Below are positions 24,280 through 33,553 of a stretch of DNA of 64,000 bases, in pieces. Within the stretch, counting starts at the first letter, position 1. Each line of letters starts with the position of its first letter. Source of the DNA: JAQBXX01 sp947085325 (lineage in GTDB: Bacteria > Pseudomonadota > Gammaproteobacteria > SURF-13); the NCBI GenBank assembly GCA_947085325.1, contig CAMTVY010000007.1, positions 7,557 to 71,556 of the forward strand, given 5' to 3'. Below the pieces are notes generated by a model. It was given only the letters and a program-made list of their open reading frames with translations. It had not been told where the DNA came from and made no database searches. The position numbers and the translations under genes are program-made.

Positions 24280-24551
24280 GCTTCCGGCTGATATTCACCG
24301 AGCAATACGAAAAACGCGCCGCGCGTTTTCTCAAACGCCATCCTGAACTGGGAAAACAATACCTCAAGACACTGCAATTGCTGGAGATGAATCCGCACCA
24401 CCCCTCGCTGCGCTTGCATGCCTTGGGTGGAAAGCTGCAAGGGCTGCATTCGGTTTCCATCAACCTTTCTTATCGCATTACACTGGAGCTGTTGATTCAG
24501 GATAAAGAGATCATTCCGGTGAACGTCGGCGATCATGATATGGTGTATTGA
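24276..24551 (+). CDS. RelE/ParE-superfamily toxin
   Basis: 91 residues. FTEQYEKRAARFLKRHPEL, HPSLRLHALGGKLQGLHSVSI and YRITLELLIQDKEIIPVNVGDHD match the RelE/YafQ-like fold, with basic residues and a C-terminal DHD motif as in ribosome-dependent mRNA interferases. Translationally coupled to the Phd-type antitoxin (4-bp overlap). The pair sits between the Mla-like operon and an SRPBCC gene and may be acquired. Confidence 0.87.
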   Translation: MSFRLIFTEQYEKRAARFLKRHPELGKQYLKTLQLLEMNPHHPSLRLHALGGKLQGLHSVSINLSYRITLELLIQDKEIIPVNVGDHDMVY

Positions 24552-24673
24552 CGTTAAGAAGCGGCAAGTGCACGTCACCCGACCAAACGAATGCGCCAGA
24601 TGATATGGAACAGTCCAGCCTATACTGGGTGCAGCGTGGCGATTCGCCATAACCCACCAACAAGGAGGCTGCC

Positions 24674-24763
24674 ATGAGCACCCGTGTTCGTCCGTTCGTC
24701 GCGTCGTTTGTGTTGTGGCTGGTCATGGTACGGCCGACCTGCATTCCTGTCGCACGGAGCTGA
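24674..24763 (+). CDS. Small ORF with strong ribosome-binding site (29 codons)
   Basis: AAGGAGG lies five bases before ATG 24674, a near-ideal SD. The peptide MSTRVRPFVASFVLWLVMV has a basic start and a hydrophobic stretch long enough for one membrane helix. It ends 14 bp before the SRPBCC start, which has no good SD of its own, so it may couple translation. It could also be the N-terminal remnant of a membrane protein gene. Existence as a real peptide is unproven. Confidence 0.4.
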   Translation: MSTRVRPFVASFVLWLVMVRPTCIPVARS

Positions 24764-24777
24764 GCGAGCCGCCTGCC

Positions 24778-25215
24778 ATGCCGGCCATCGAACGCACTCT
24801 ATTCATCCGGGCGCAGCCCGGGGCGGTATTCGACCTCATCGCGCGCGTCGAGGACTTTTCCCGCTACAGCCGCATCATCCGGGAGATACGCGGAATCGGG
24901 CCCGATACCTATCACTGGATCATCCGCGTGGCCGGCATCGAGTTCGATTGGGATTCCGTGGTGACCGAGGCGCGGCGCCCGCACCGATTCACCTGGCGCT
25001 CGGTCCGAGGCATCGAGAACGGCGGCACCTTCGACCTCAAGCCCGCCCGCGGCGGCACGGAGGTTTGCTTTACGATGGAGTATCGTCTGGGCAGCCCCAT
25101 CCTGGAGAGGATTATCGACAACATCGCCGCGCCCATCATGCGCCGGGTCGCGACGGAAATCCTGGAGCAGGTGCGCCTGCGCCTCGAGCCCGCGCCCGGC
25201 ACACCCGCTCAGTAA
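24778..25215 (+). CDS. SRPBCC (START/polyketide-cyclase-like) family protein
   Basis: 145 residues from ATG 24778 (MPAIERTLFI); a start at 24715 would overlap the small ORF. RTLFIRAQPGAVFDLIARVEDFSRY is the typical opening of the SRPBCC ligand-binding fold, and GGTEVCFTMEYRLGSPI plus the C-terminal long helix complete it. Related proteins bind hydrophobic ligands or act like the CoQ10-binding/RatA proteins. Ligand unknown; no functional link to neighbours. Confidence 0.8.
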   Translation: MPAIERTLFIRAQPGAVFDLIARVEDFSRYSRIIREIRGIGPDTYHWIIRVAGIEFDWDSVVTEARRPHRFTWRSVRGIENGGTFDLKPARGGTEVCFTMEYRLGSPILERIIDNIAAPIMRRVATEILEQVRLRLEPAPGTPAQ

Positions 25216-25357
25216 AGCGTCACCTGCTCCGCGAGAATAAGCGGCGTCACGCGAACAAAGGGGGCGTGTCTTTTGCTATCCCCCTGAACCCAACACGCAC
25301 GCTACGCTTGCACATCGGCGTATGGGCTCTGATCATCCGGCCTCGATCACAGGGCTG

Positions 25358-26752
<1,395 letters not shown>

Positions 26753-26887
26753 AGGGAATCCTTGGTGTGATAATAATAGAGAGTGCGGCGGTGCGCCAAA
26801 GGGCAGACGCACGCATGCTGAAGGTGGATTCTACCAGTCAGACCACTGCCAGCGCGAGGAAACGGCTGCATCCGGCGGCATAAAGGG

Positions 26888-26960
26888 CGCCTGGCGGGCC
26901 AGAAATCCGCCAGGCGTCGTCCCGTCACGGCACAGACCCTGCCCGGAAGGGTCTGTGCCG
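26888..26960. repeat. Two strong hairpins between the DUF2231 and helicase genes
   Basis: Perfect inverted repeats CGCCTGGCGG/CCGCCAGGCG (26888-26897 and 26907-26916) and a 13-bp stem CGGCACAGACCCT/AGGGTCTGTGCCG (26928-26940 and 26948-26960) with a 7-nt loop. No T-tract follows, so they may stabilise mRNA ends or act as weak terminators for the DUF2231 gene. Confidence 0.6.
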
Positions 26961-26985
26961 CATGGATGAATGATTATCAGGCCCG

Positions 26986-27558
26986 TCAATGCCCGTGGCC
27001 ACTCTCAGGCCCGGAGGGTGGCATCATGTCCTCGTCCATGCTCATATCCATGTCCGCGTGATCGTGCGCGTGCGCGTCGCCTGTTGCGGAGGTCTTGCCC
27101 TCTTCTTTCGGCAAGGACTTGACGCCTATTCCGTAGCGGTACACCACCTCGGCGCCGTGCCACGCCGTGGTCATCAGCAATACGGCGGCAAGTGCCAACG
27201 CCGCCAGAAATGGCACCGAGGTGGCGGTAATATTGCGCCGGTAACGCCAGACCGACCAGCCCGTCAGCAGCAGAAACAGCAGCAAGGTAGTTACCGCCCA
27301 GTTGCGGTGTTCGGTCATCGCAACATGCGATGGCGTATCGTGCGCCACGCTGTTATAGGCCAACCAGCCGAAAATGGCGGTGACCACGGCAAACGCCGTT
27401 CCCAGCCATAAATTCCAGCGCGCCAGCACTGTCCACTGGGCATGCAGCAACGGTGATTTAATCAGCGGTAATGACAAATAGAAAAATGCCGCCAGTGACC
27501 ACAGCGCCACGGTGAAATGTACAAAGACAGGATGCCAATTAGGTATGATCTCGATCAC
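26986..27558 (-). CDS. DUF2231 membrane protein with His/Asp-rich tail
   Basis: 190 residues. IIPNWHPVFVHFTVALW opens the DUF2231 fold, with about four membrane helices and conserved histidines. After residue ~150 comes a tail rich in His, Asp and Met (AHAHDHADMDMSMDEDMM ... SGHGH) that could bind metal. The family is of unknown function and often sits near copper or cytochrome genes. It lies downstream of another His-rich exported protein on the same strand. Confidence 0.82.
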   Translation of the reverse strand: MIEIIPNWHPVFVHFTVALWSLAAFFYLSLPLIKSPLLHAQWTVLARWNLWLGTAFAVVTAIFGWLAYNSVAHDTPSHVAMTEHRNWAVTTLLLFLLLTGWSVWRYRRNITATSVPFLAALALAAVLLMTTAWHGAEVVYRYGIGVKSLPKEEGKTSATGDAHAHDHADMDMSMDEDMMPPSGPESGHGH

Positions 27559-27632
27559 TGTTTGTCCCCTTCATCAAAATTTGTCTAATGCCTGCGCGCT
27601 ACGCCGGGCAGGCGTACTGAACAGACGCACGG

Positions 27633-28001
27633 CTATGCCTGCGTCTTGCGATCAGCCAGGATGAATTGAGGAGGTCTTGAAGCGGGAGCAACAACAGTGC
27701 CCGTGACAGGGACGAAAAGCGTGAAATACTCTGCGGCAGGGTAAATACTGTTTACAGGCAGCAACATCGAGGGCAAGCCCGCCAGGCACTGCACACCACA
27801 GCCGCTGTGATTGTGCCCTGCGCCATGATGGTCGCTGTTGCCCTGACCGTCTTCGGCTTGCAGGCGATCCGCATGCACTGCGCCTGCATGATGCTGGTCA
27901 TGCGTGGCGGCCTGCACTGCGGCCAGACCTGCCACGCCCGGGCCCAGCACGAGCAACAGGACGAGCCACAGGCGCATCAATTTAGCCGATTTAACCATCA
28001 T
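27633..28001 (-). CDS. Hypothetical exported His-rich protein
   Basis: 122 residues. A hydrophobic N-terminal segment (MRLWLVLLLVLGPGVAGLA) forms a probable signal peptide, followed by a His-rich stretch (DQHHAGAVHADRL, DHHGAGHNHSGCGVQC) with two cysteines. This composition resembles small metal-handling proteins next to copper or CzcI-like resistance genes, but I do not recognise the family. ATGs exist at 28001, 27998 and 27977; the promoter overlaps the first two, so the start is uncertain and the message may be leaderless. Metal binding is an inference. Confidence 0.65.
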   Translation of the reverse strand: MMVKSAKLMRLWLVLLLVLGPGVAGLAAVQAATHDQHHAGAVHADRLQAEDGQGNSDHHGAGHNHSGCGVQCLAGLPSMLLPVNSIYPAAEYFTLFVPVTGTVVAPASRPPQFILADRKTQA

Positions 28002-28004
28002 CGA

Positions 28005-28032
28005 AGTATAGTACCTGTGCTGTGCCTGTCAA
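28005..28032 (-). promoter_or_regulatory. Sigma-70 promoter of the His-rich exported protein gene
   Basis: On the minus strand, -35 TTGACA (28027-28032), 16-bp spacer, -10 TATACT (28005-28010). Transcription should begin about at the first ATGs, leaving almost no leader. Confidence 0.7.
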
Positions 28033-28071
28033 CATACGACACGCCGCCCTGCGTTAAGTTGCAAACGAACC

Positions 28072-29934
28072 TCACTGATCAGCGATGCACCGGTTGCCGC
28101 CCGCATTCTTGGCCCGGTACAACGCACTGTCGGCGCGGCCAAAGACTGTTTCCGGGGTATCGCCAGCCCTGAACCCGGCCATGCCACAGGAGATGGTGAT
28201 GGGGACAAGCTGCTCACGATAGTGAAAATCGCTGGCCTCAATTGCCGCACGCAATTTTTCCGCGACCGGAAAAGCATCACTCAGCGCCGTACTCGGCATC
28301 ACGATTACAAACTCTTCGCCACCGTAGCGGGCCAGAAAATCGGTGCCACGCAGATTTTCCTGCAATATCTCCGCGATGACCTTTAGCGCCTTGTCGCCTG
28401 CCTTGTGCCCATAGGTATCATTGACGAACTTGAAGCGATCGACATCCCATATCAACAAAGCAAGTGGATACTGATAGCGCTTCCAGTGCGCATACTCCTG
28501 TGCGATACGCTCCAGATATGCAAGACGGTTGTTGGTTTCAGTCAGTCCGTCCTTGAATGCCAGCTCGTGCTCGTGCGCGATGCGTGCATGCAGAACCTCG
28601 GCTTCAGCCTCCAGCCCTTCCAGCTTCTGTGTCAGTTGCTGCACCTGTTGTTCCGCGCGCGCAGTGCGCTCCCCTTCTTCATGCCTGTGCCGCTCCAGAT
28701 GAGTGCGTATCGCATCAATGCGCGACTGGATGATCTGCTTCAACTGACCTATCTCGGTGGCGCTCTGGACACCGGTTTCCATGTCTTGCATCTGGGCCTG
28801 CACTGCGACATCCAGCGCTGCACCGCTTTGCTGCGTCTCCCTCCGCGACGATTCCGTACTCTGTAGATACACGTCCAGCTCCTGCAACCGCACGGTCAGC
28901 TGGGCGAGAAAGGCCTCGATCTCGTCCTTCTCCCGCTGCACGCGTGCGCGCGCCTCTATGACCAGCGCGGCAACTTCTTCCAGCGCCCTGTCCGGCTGCC
29001 CGATCCACGCACCCTCTTCGAGCCGCTGCCTGACTTCATCTGATTTCTCAGTCAGCTCTTCCGGCAGATCCAGCAGTTCGATAAGCCGGATCAGAAGCTC
29101 CGAGACCGGGGCCTGAGGCGCCGACAAAGACGCTCCTGCTGTTTCCGTCACACTTTGCGCCGTACTGTAGGTGGCACGCACCGCACTGACAATATCATCC
29201 AACAGGCGCCCGAGCTCCGCCTGCGCCATGTCGTTCGTAACACGTCGCCGCAACGGGAAAGCACGCTCCCATGATAAGGGCAGTTTGTCGAGGAGGGACA
29301 GGAGCAGTTCCTCACTGTCTGCTGCGGGTGGCGGTGGCGCCGCCACGGGCGCAGATTCGACAGTACGCGTACGCCCCCACAACCGGCGCAGGATGCCCCC
29401 CTCTCCGTCGGGCTCCGCCGTGGCCACTTGCGGCTTGGCGGTGGCTGGCGGCGGCGTATCCGGCGCCGCCTGCAATAACAGGGCCTCCTGGATCAAGGCG
29501 GCGAACTCACGCACCAGCGGCGTGCTGTCGGCTTGAGGATTGCGGGCCCGCAGCTTTTTGTGCAAGGCCTTGACCTTGCGCCCCATACCGCGCGGCAGCC
29601 CCAGCTCATCCAGCAGCTGTATCAGGGAGTCTGTCGTGGCTGGCAGGCTGGTCGCCACCGGGCGGCGACGGTCGAGGCGCGCCACGCTGTCGCCCACTGA
29701 TTCAATCACACTGCGCAGCGCCATACTGTCGCGGCCATCGCGCAGGGCCTTGCGCAGTGTTTCCAGTTCACGATCCAGCGTCGAGTCGGCACCGCCCGCC
29801 GCAAGACTGAGGCGCGTAATGCCACGGCGCAGCAGGCCCTCTACGTCGCGCCACTGCCTTTCCTTTTCCTCAAGCTGCTCCAGGTTGTCGTAGTATTTCT
29901 GCTTCCAACGCCTGGTGTCGTCGTCCTGGGCCAT
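28072..29934 (-). CDS. Diguanylate cyclase (GGDEF) with long helical N-terminus
   Basis: 620 residues. The C-terminal ~165 residues form a GGDEF domain with active site ARYGGEEFVIVMP and an intact product-inhibition I-site RxxD five residues before it (RGTD). So it probably makes c-di-GMP and is feedback-inhibited. The first ~450 residues lack membrane segments and are rich in Glu, Gln, Arg and Leu, as in coiled-coil or helical sensory regions. SD AAGGAG lies five bases before ATG 29934. It is monocistronic, downstream of the acetolactate synthase gene. Confidence 0.93.
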   Translation of the reverse strand: MAQDDDTRRWKQKYYDNLEQLEEKERQWRDVEGLLRRGITRLSLAAGGADSTLDRELETLRKALRDGRDSMALRSVIESVGDSVARLDRRRPVATSLPATTDSLIQLLDELGLPRGMGRKVKALHKKLRARNPQADSTPLVREFAALIQEALLLQAAPDTPPPATAKPQVATAEPDGEGGILRRLWGRTRTVESAPVAAPPPPAADSEELLLSLLDKLPLSWERAFPLRRRVTNDMAQAELGRLLDDIVSAVRATYSTAQSVTETAGASLSAPQAPVSELLIRLIELLDLPEELTEKSDEVRQRLEEGAWIGQPDRALEEVAALVIEARARVQREKDEIEAFLAQLTVRLQELDVYLQSTESSRRETQQSGAALDVAVQAQMQDMETGVQSATEIGQLKQIIQSRIDAIRTHLERHRHEEGERTARAEQQVQQLTQKLEGLEAEAEVLHARIAHEHELAFKDGLTETNNRLAYLERIAQEYAHWKRYQYPLALLIWDVDRFKFVNDTYGHKAGDKALKVIAEILQENLRGTDFLARYGGEEFVIVMPSTALSDAFPVAEKLRAAIEASDFHYREQLVPITISCGMAGFRAGDTPETVFGRADSALYRAKNAGGNRCIADQ

Positions 29935-30032
29935 ACCTACTCCTTACACCTCTGGGGTGCTTGCAGGTCATCGGCTAACGATAGCAAAACTTGAGCCGCC
30001 CTCCAACGGCGGGGCTGTGGCGCGGTGGCGGG

Positions 30033-31664
30033 CTACAACGGGCAGATCATCGGGCCCAGCTTTTCGGCCAGACGCTGATTTTCACTGTAATCCACCGGGC
30101 AGTCGATAATGCTCACCGTATCATCCGCAATGGCGGCTTGCAGTATCGGCATCAGGTCGGCTGCACGCTCGACACGATAGCCCTTGGCGCCGAACGATTC
30201 GGCGTATTTCACCAGATCCGGATTATTGAAGCGCACGTTCGCGCTTCTGCCAAAGGTGTTTTTCTGCTTCCACTCAATGAGACCGTAGCCGCCGTCGTTC
30301 CACACCAATATCACCATCGGCGTGCCGACGCGCAGCGCAGTCTCGATCTCCTGCGAGTTCATGAGGAAACCGGCATCACCGGTCACTGCGACTACTTTGC
30401 GCCCGGGGTACGCGAGTTTCGCTGCCACCGCGCCCGGCACGGCGATGCCCATGCTGGCAAAACCATTGGAGATGACGCAGGTATTGGGATGCTCGCAGCG
30501 AAACATGCGCGCCATCCACAGCTTGTGTGCGCCCACATCGCACACCACAATGTCTTCAAGCCCCAGCGCCGTGCGCAGATCCCAGATGATTTTCTGCGGC
30601 TTGAGCGGATACGACTGATCGTCGCGATGCCGGTTCATGTCATCCATCAGCGCCGCGCGCAGCGGACGGGGCGGTTTCTGCGTGTGCGGCGTAGCGGCCT
30701 GGGCGATGCGCTCAAGGCTCAGGCCGATATCGCCTACCACCCCCACCTCCACAATGTAGCTCGCGTCCACCTCGGCGGGCGACATGTCGATGTGAATGAT
30801 TTTGCGGTCACAGCTCGGGTGCCACAGGCACGGGTGATATTCGACCAGGTCGTAACCCACGCAAATAATGACATCCGCACGGTCAAAGCCGCAGTTGGTG
30901 TAATCGTGCGCCTGCAGGCCGGCGCTGCCCAGCGCCATCGGATGCTTGAACGGGATCACACCCTTGGCCATGAAGGTATTGGCCACCGGAATCTGCAACC
31001 GCTCGGCGAACTCGGCCAACTGCCGGCAGGCCTGCGCCCGCACCACACCGTTGCCGGCGAGTATCAGCGGATTTTGCGCCCGGCTGATGGTTTCGGCAGC
31101 GGCGCGCACCCGGTCCTGCGACGGCTCCGGCGGCGTGGGCTGCTGCACCCGCAGCGGCCTGGCGTCGATGCTGAGCGCGGCGATATTCTCCGGAAAATCA
31201 ATAAAACAGGCGCCGGTCTTTTCCGTCTGCGCCAGCTTGAAGGCCTTGCGCACCACCTCCGGGATGATGCCGGGCTCCAGCAGTTGCGAGGTATATTTGG
31301 TAATGGGGCGGAACAGGCCCTGCAAATCCAGCACCTGGTGCGACTCCTTGTGCAGGCGCGAGGTGCTGGCCTGGCCCGCGATAGCGACCAGCGGCGCGTG
31401 ATCCATGTTGGCGTCGGCCACGCCGGTGACCAGATTGGTGGCGCCGGGGCCGAGCGTGGCCAGGCACACGCCGGGGCGCCCGGTCACACGCCCATAGACA
31501 TCGGCCATGAACGCCGCGCCCTGCTCGTGGCGCGTGGTGATGAAACGGATGGAAGAATCGGCCAGCGCATCCATCACATGCAGGTTTTCCTCGCCCGGGA
31601 TGCCGAAAATGAATTCGACCCCCTCGTTTTCCAGGCATTTGACCAGCAGTTCAGCGGCTTTCAT
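30033..31664 (-). CDS. Acetolactate synthase large subunit-like ThDP enzyme
   Basis: 543 residues. RHEQGAAFMADVYGR holds the thiamine-activating Glu, and GDAGFLMNSQEIETALR ... NDGGYG is the ThDP/Mg-binding motif. The sequence resembles catabolic-type acetolactate synthases (AlsS-like), which condense two pyruvates, more than IlvB/IlvG; no small regulatory subunit gene is adjacent, supporting this. No signal for oxalyl-CoA or glyoxylate activity is evident, but related ThDP enzymes cannot be excluded. It is divergent from a cyclic-nucleotide-binding gene, about 85 bp apart. Confidence 0.87.
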   Translation of the reverse strand: MKAAELLVKCLENEGVEFIFGIPGEENLHVMDALADSSIRFITTRHEQGAAFMADVYGRVTGRPGVCLATLGPGATNLVTGVADANMDHAPLVAIAGQASTSRLHKESHQVLDLQGLFRPITKYTSQLLEPGIIPEVVRKAFKLAQTEKTGACFIDFPENIAALSIDARPLRVQQPTPPEPSQDRVRAAAETISRAQNPLILAGNGVVRAQACRQLAEFAERLQIPVANTFMAKGVIPFKHPMALGSAGLQAHDYTNCGFDRADVIICVGYDLVEYHPCLWHPSCDRKIIHIDMSPAEVDASYIVEVGVVGDIGLSLERIAQAATPHTQKPPRPLRAALMDDMNRHRDDQSYPLKPQKIIWDLRTALGLEDIVVCDVGAHKLWMARMFRCEHPNTCVISNGFASMGIAVPGAVAAKLAYPGRKVVAVTGDAGFLMNSQEIETALRVGTPMVILVWNDGGYGLIEWKQKNTFGRSANVRFNNPDLVKYAESFGAKGYRVERAADLMPILQAAIADDTVSIIDCPVDYSENQRLAEKLGPMICPL

Positions 31665-31749
31665 ATAGTAGTTGGGCGCAGACAGGAGGCCAAGAATCTT
31701 TTATGCTATAGAGCAACAGCGAATGTCACGCCAGACGGGGCCCAACACC

Positions 31750-32232
31750 ATGGACAAAGTCAGTCTCACCCAGTTTCTCAATCAGCAGTATTTGTGCGAG
31801 TCGCTCACGCTCAACGAGGTCAGCACCCTGCTCGATTATACCGAGCTGGTGAGCTTTCACAAGAAAGACATCATCGCCGACATCGGCGACGTGGGTGAGG
31901 CGCTGTACTTCGTCGTCAAGGGCGAGGCCGCGCTGTTTTACGAGGAGGGCAACGAGGAAATTGAAGCGGGCCGCATGCAGGAAGGCGAACTGATGGGCGA
32001 GATGTCGTTCTTCGACCGCGAGCCGCGTTCGGTGCGCATGCGCGCCATGAGCGCCGATACGCAGTTACTCAAGCTCACACGCGTGAAATACAAGCGCCTG
32101 CGCGTCGAGCACCCCTACATTGCGGTGAACCTGCTCGAGCACGCCATCATCAGCCTCGACCACCTGATCCGGCGTATGAGCATGGACGTTGCCACCTTCT
32201 CACGCTATATCTACGGCGCAGGGCCGAAATAA
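31750..32232 (+). CDS. Cyclic-nucleotide-binding domain protein without DNA-binding domain
   Basis: 160 residues from ATG 31750; ATG 31723 is also in frame. The chain is almost entirely one CNBD: GDVGEALYFVVKGEAALFY, then the phosphate-binding cassette GELMGEMSFFDREPRSVRMRA with the conserved Glu and Arg, ending in helices (IISLDHLIRRM). No HTH follows, so it is not a Crp/Fnr transcription factor; it may sense cAMP or c-di-GMP, or act as a partner of other proteins. A TATGCTATA stretch at 31702-31710 could hold the -10. Divergent from the acetolactate synthase gene. Confidence 0.82.
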   Translation: MDKVSLTQFLNQQYLCESLTLNEVSTLLDYTELVSFHKKDIIADIGDVGEALYFVVKGEAALFYEEGNEEIEAGRMQEGELMGEMSFFDREPRSVRMRAMSADTQLLKLTRVKYKRLRVEHPYIAVNLLEHAIISLDHLIRRMSMDVATFSRYIYGAGPK

Positions 32233-32315
32233 TTCCAGGTCGCACTCCAAGCGCTGCCGTTGTTGGCTGCGTCGGTATCATCCTTGGATTGCAAACTGGA
32301 TACGTCAGCTATCCC

Positions 32316-33494
32316 TTACAGCGAGCCATAGGAATGCAGGCCGGACAGGAACAGGTTCACGCCCATAAATGCAAACAGGGTGACGAATAACCCGCCTATC
32401 GCCCACCAGGCCATCGGTCGCCCGCGCCAGCCTTTGCTGAAGCGCATATGCAGCCACGCGGCGTAGTTGAGCAGCACGATCAAGGCCCAGGTTTCTTTCG
32501 GATCCCACGACCAGTAACCGCCCCACGCCTCTGCCGCCCACAGCGCGCCAAGTATGGTGGCGAGCGTGAAGAAACCGAATCCGAGTGTGATCGCCTTGTA
32601 CATCACGTCATCCAGCACGTCGAGCGTAGGCAGGCGCGTGGCAAGCAGGCCGTTCGGGTTCCGGCGCTCGCCGCGTTCGCGCAACAGGTAAGCAACGCCG
32701 ACCATTGCGGCGAGCGAGAACGAGCCGTAACCGATGAAGTTGGCCGGCACATGTATCTTCATCCAGTAACTTTGCAGCGCAGGCACCAGCGGCGCGATGC
32801 CGGTGCCGCCGTACTCGAAGATGTACCAGAGCACAAACCCCACCGCCGCACTGATGATGAGCAACACAAAACCGCCCAGCGCACGCGTCTGGTAGCGGCC
32901 TTCGTAATAGAGATACAGCAGCGCCGTGATAATGGAAAACAGAACGAAGACTTCATACAGGTTGCTGATCGGGATATGGCCATAATCCACGTGCACGAGA
33001 TACGACTCGCGCCAGCGCACCATCAGGCCGGTCAGGCCCATTGCCGCGGCTGACCAGGTCAGTGCAGACGCGACCCGTCCTGCGTACTCAGAGCGCAGGA
33101 ACAGGGCCGCGAAATAGATAACGGTCGCCAGCACGAACAGCACGCTCATCCACATGATGGCGGACTGGCTCGAGATCAGGAATTTGAGCAGGAAGCTGGT
33201 CTCGGCCGGCGCCAGACTGTCGCCGTACAGCCCCACTGCCGACAGGCTGAGCCCGGCGACGGCAAGCAACAGCCAGCGCACTGCTTTCCAGTGCCAGCCC
33301 AGCGCGATCATCGCCGGCACCACGCCGGACAGGATAATGATCTCGTAACTGTTCATCACCGCCGCATAGCGGTACAGCACAAAACCCGCACCGGCAATCA
33401 CCAGCGCCGCAAACGCCCAGTCCACGCCGGACAACGTAGCCCACAATGAGCGCTTGCCAAATTCTTTCTTCATGCTGTCGCGTGTAACGGCCAT
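32316..33494 (-). CDS. ccsB: System II cytochrome c biogenesis protein CcsB/CcsA (ResC-like)
   Basis: 392 residues from ATG 33494, which has GAGGAG seven bases upstream; an ATG at 33512 is less likely. Multiple membrane helices and the haem-handling tryptophan-rich motif WGGYWSWDPKETWA near the C-terminus identify it, with conserved histidines in HVDYGHIPISNLYE. With ResB it carries haem across the membrane and ligates it to apocytochrome c in the periplasm. It lies directly downstream of resB on the same strand, making a two-gene System II unit. Confidence 0.96.
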   Translation of the reverse strand: MAVTRDSMKKEFGKRSLWATLSGVDWAFAALVIAGAGFVLYRYAAVMNSYEIIILSGVVPAMIALGWHWKAVRWLLLAVAGLSLSAVGLYGDSLAPAETSFLLKFLISSQSAIMWMSVLFVLATVIYFAALFLRSEYAGRVASALTWSAAAMGLTGLMVRWRESYLVHVDYGHIPISNLYEVFVLFSIITALLYLYYEGRYQTRALGGFVLLIISAAVGFVLWYIFEYGGTGIAPLVPALQSYWMKIHVPANFIGYGSFSLAAMVGVAYLLRERGERRNPNGLLATRLPTLDVLDDVMYKAITLGFGFFTLATILGALWAAEAWGGYWSWDPKETWALIVLLNYAAWLHMRFSKGWRGRPMAWWAIGGLFVTLFAFMGVNLFLSGLHSYGSL

Positions 33495-33553
33495 CACGAA
33501 TCTCCTCATCAAGTCATCACTGCCTTACTTCTCTAGGAATACCGCACGTTATA

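Noticed and set aside
24276..24551. Toxin-antitoxin pair as part of a larger defence island
   Set aside because: No restriction, Abi, CBASS or retron-like genes lie nearby; the flanking genes are housekeeping-type.
29991..31898. 635-codon plus-strand frame over the acetolactate synthase gene
   Set aside because: Antisense shadow; it also runs over the divergent promoter and start of the CNBD gene.
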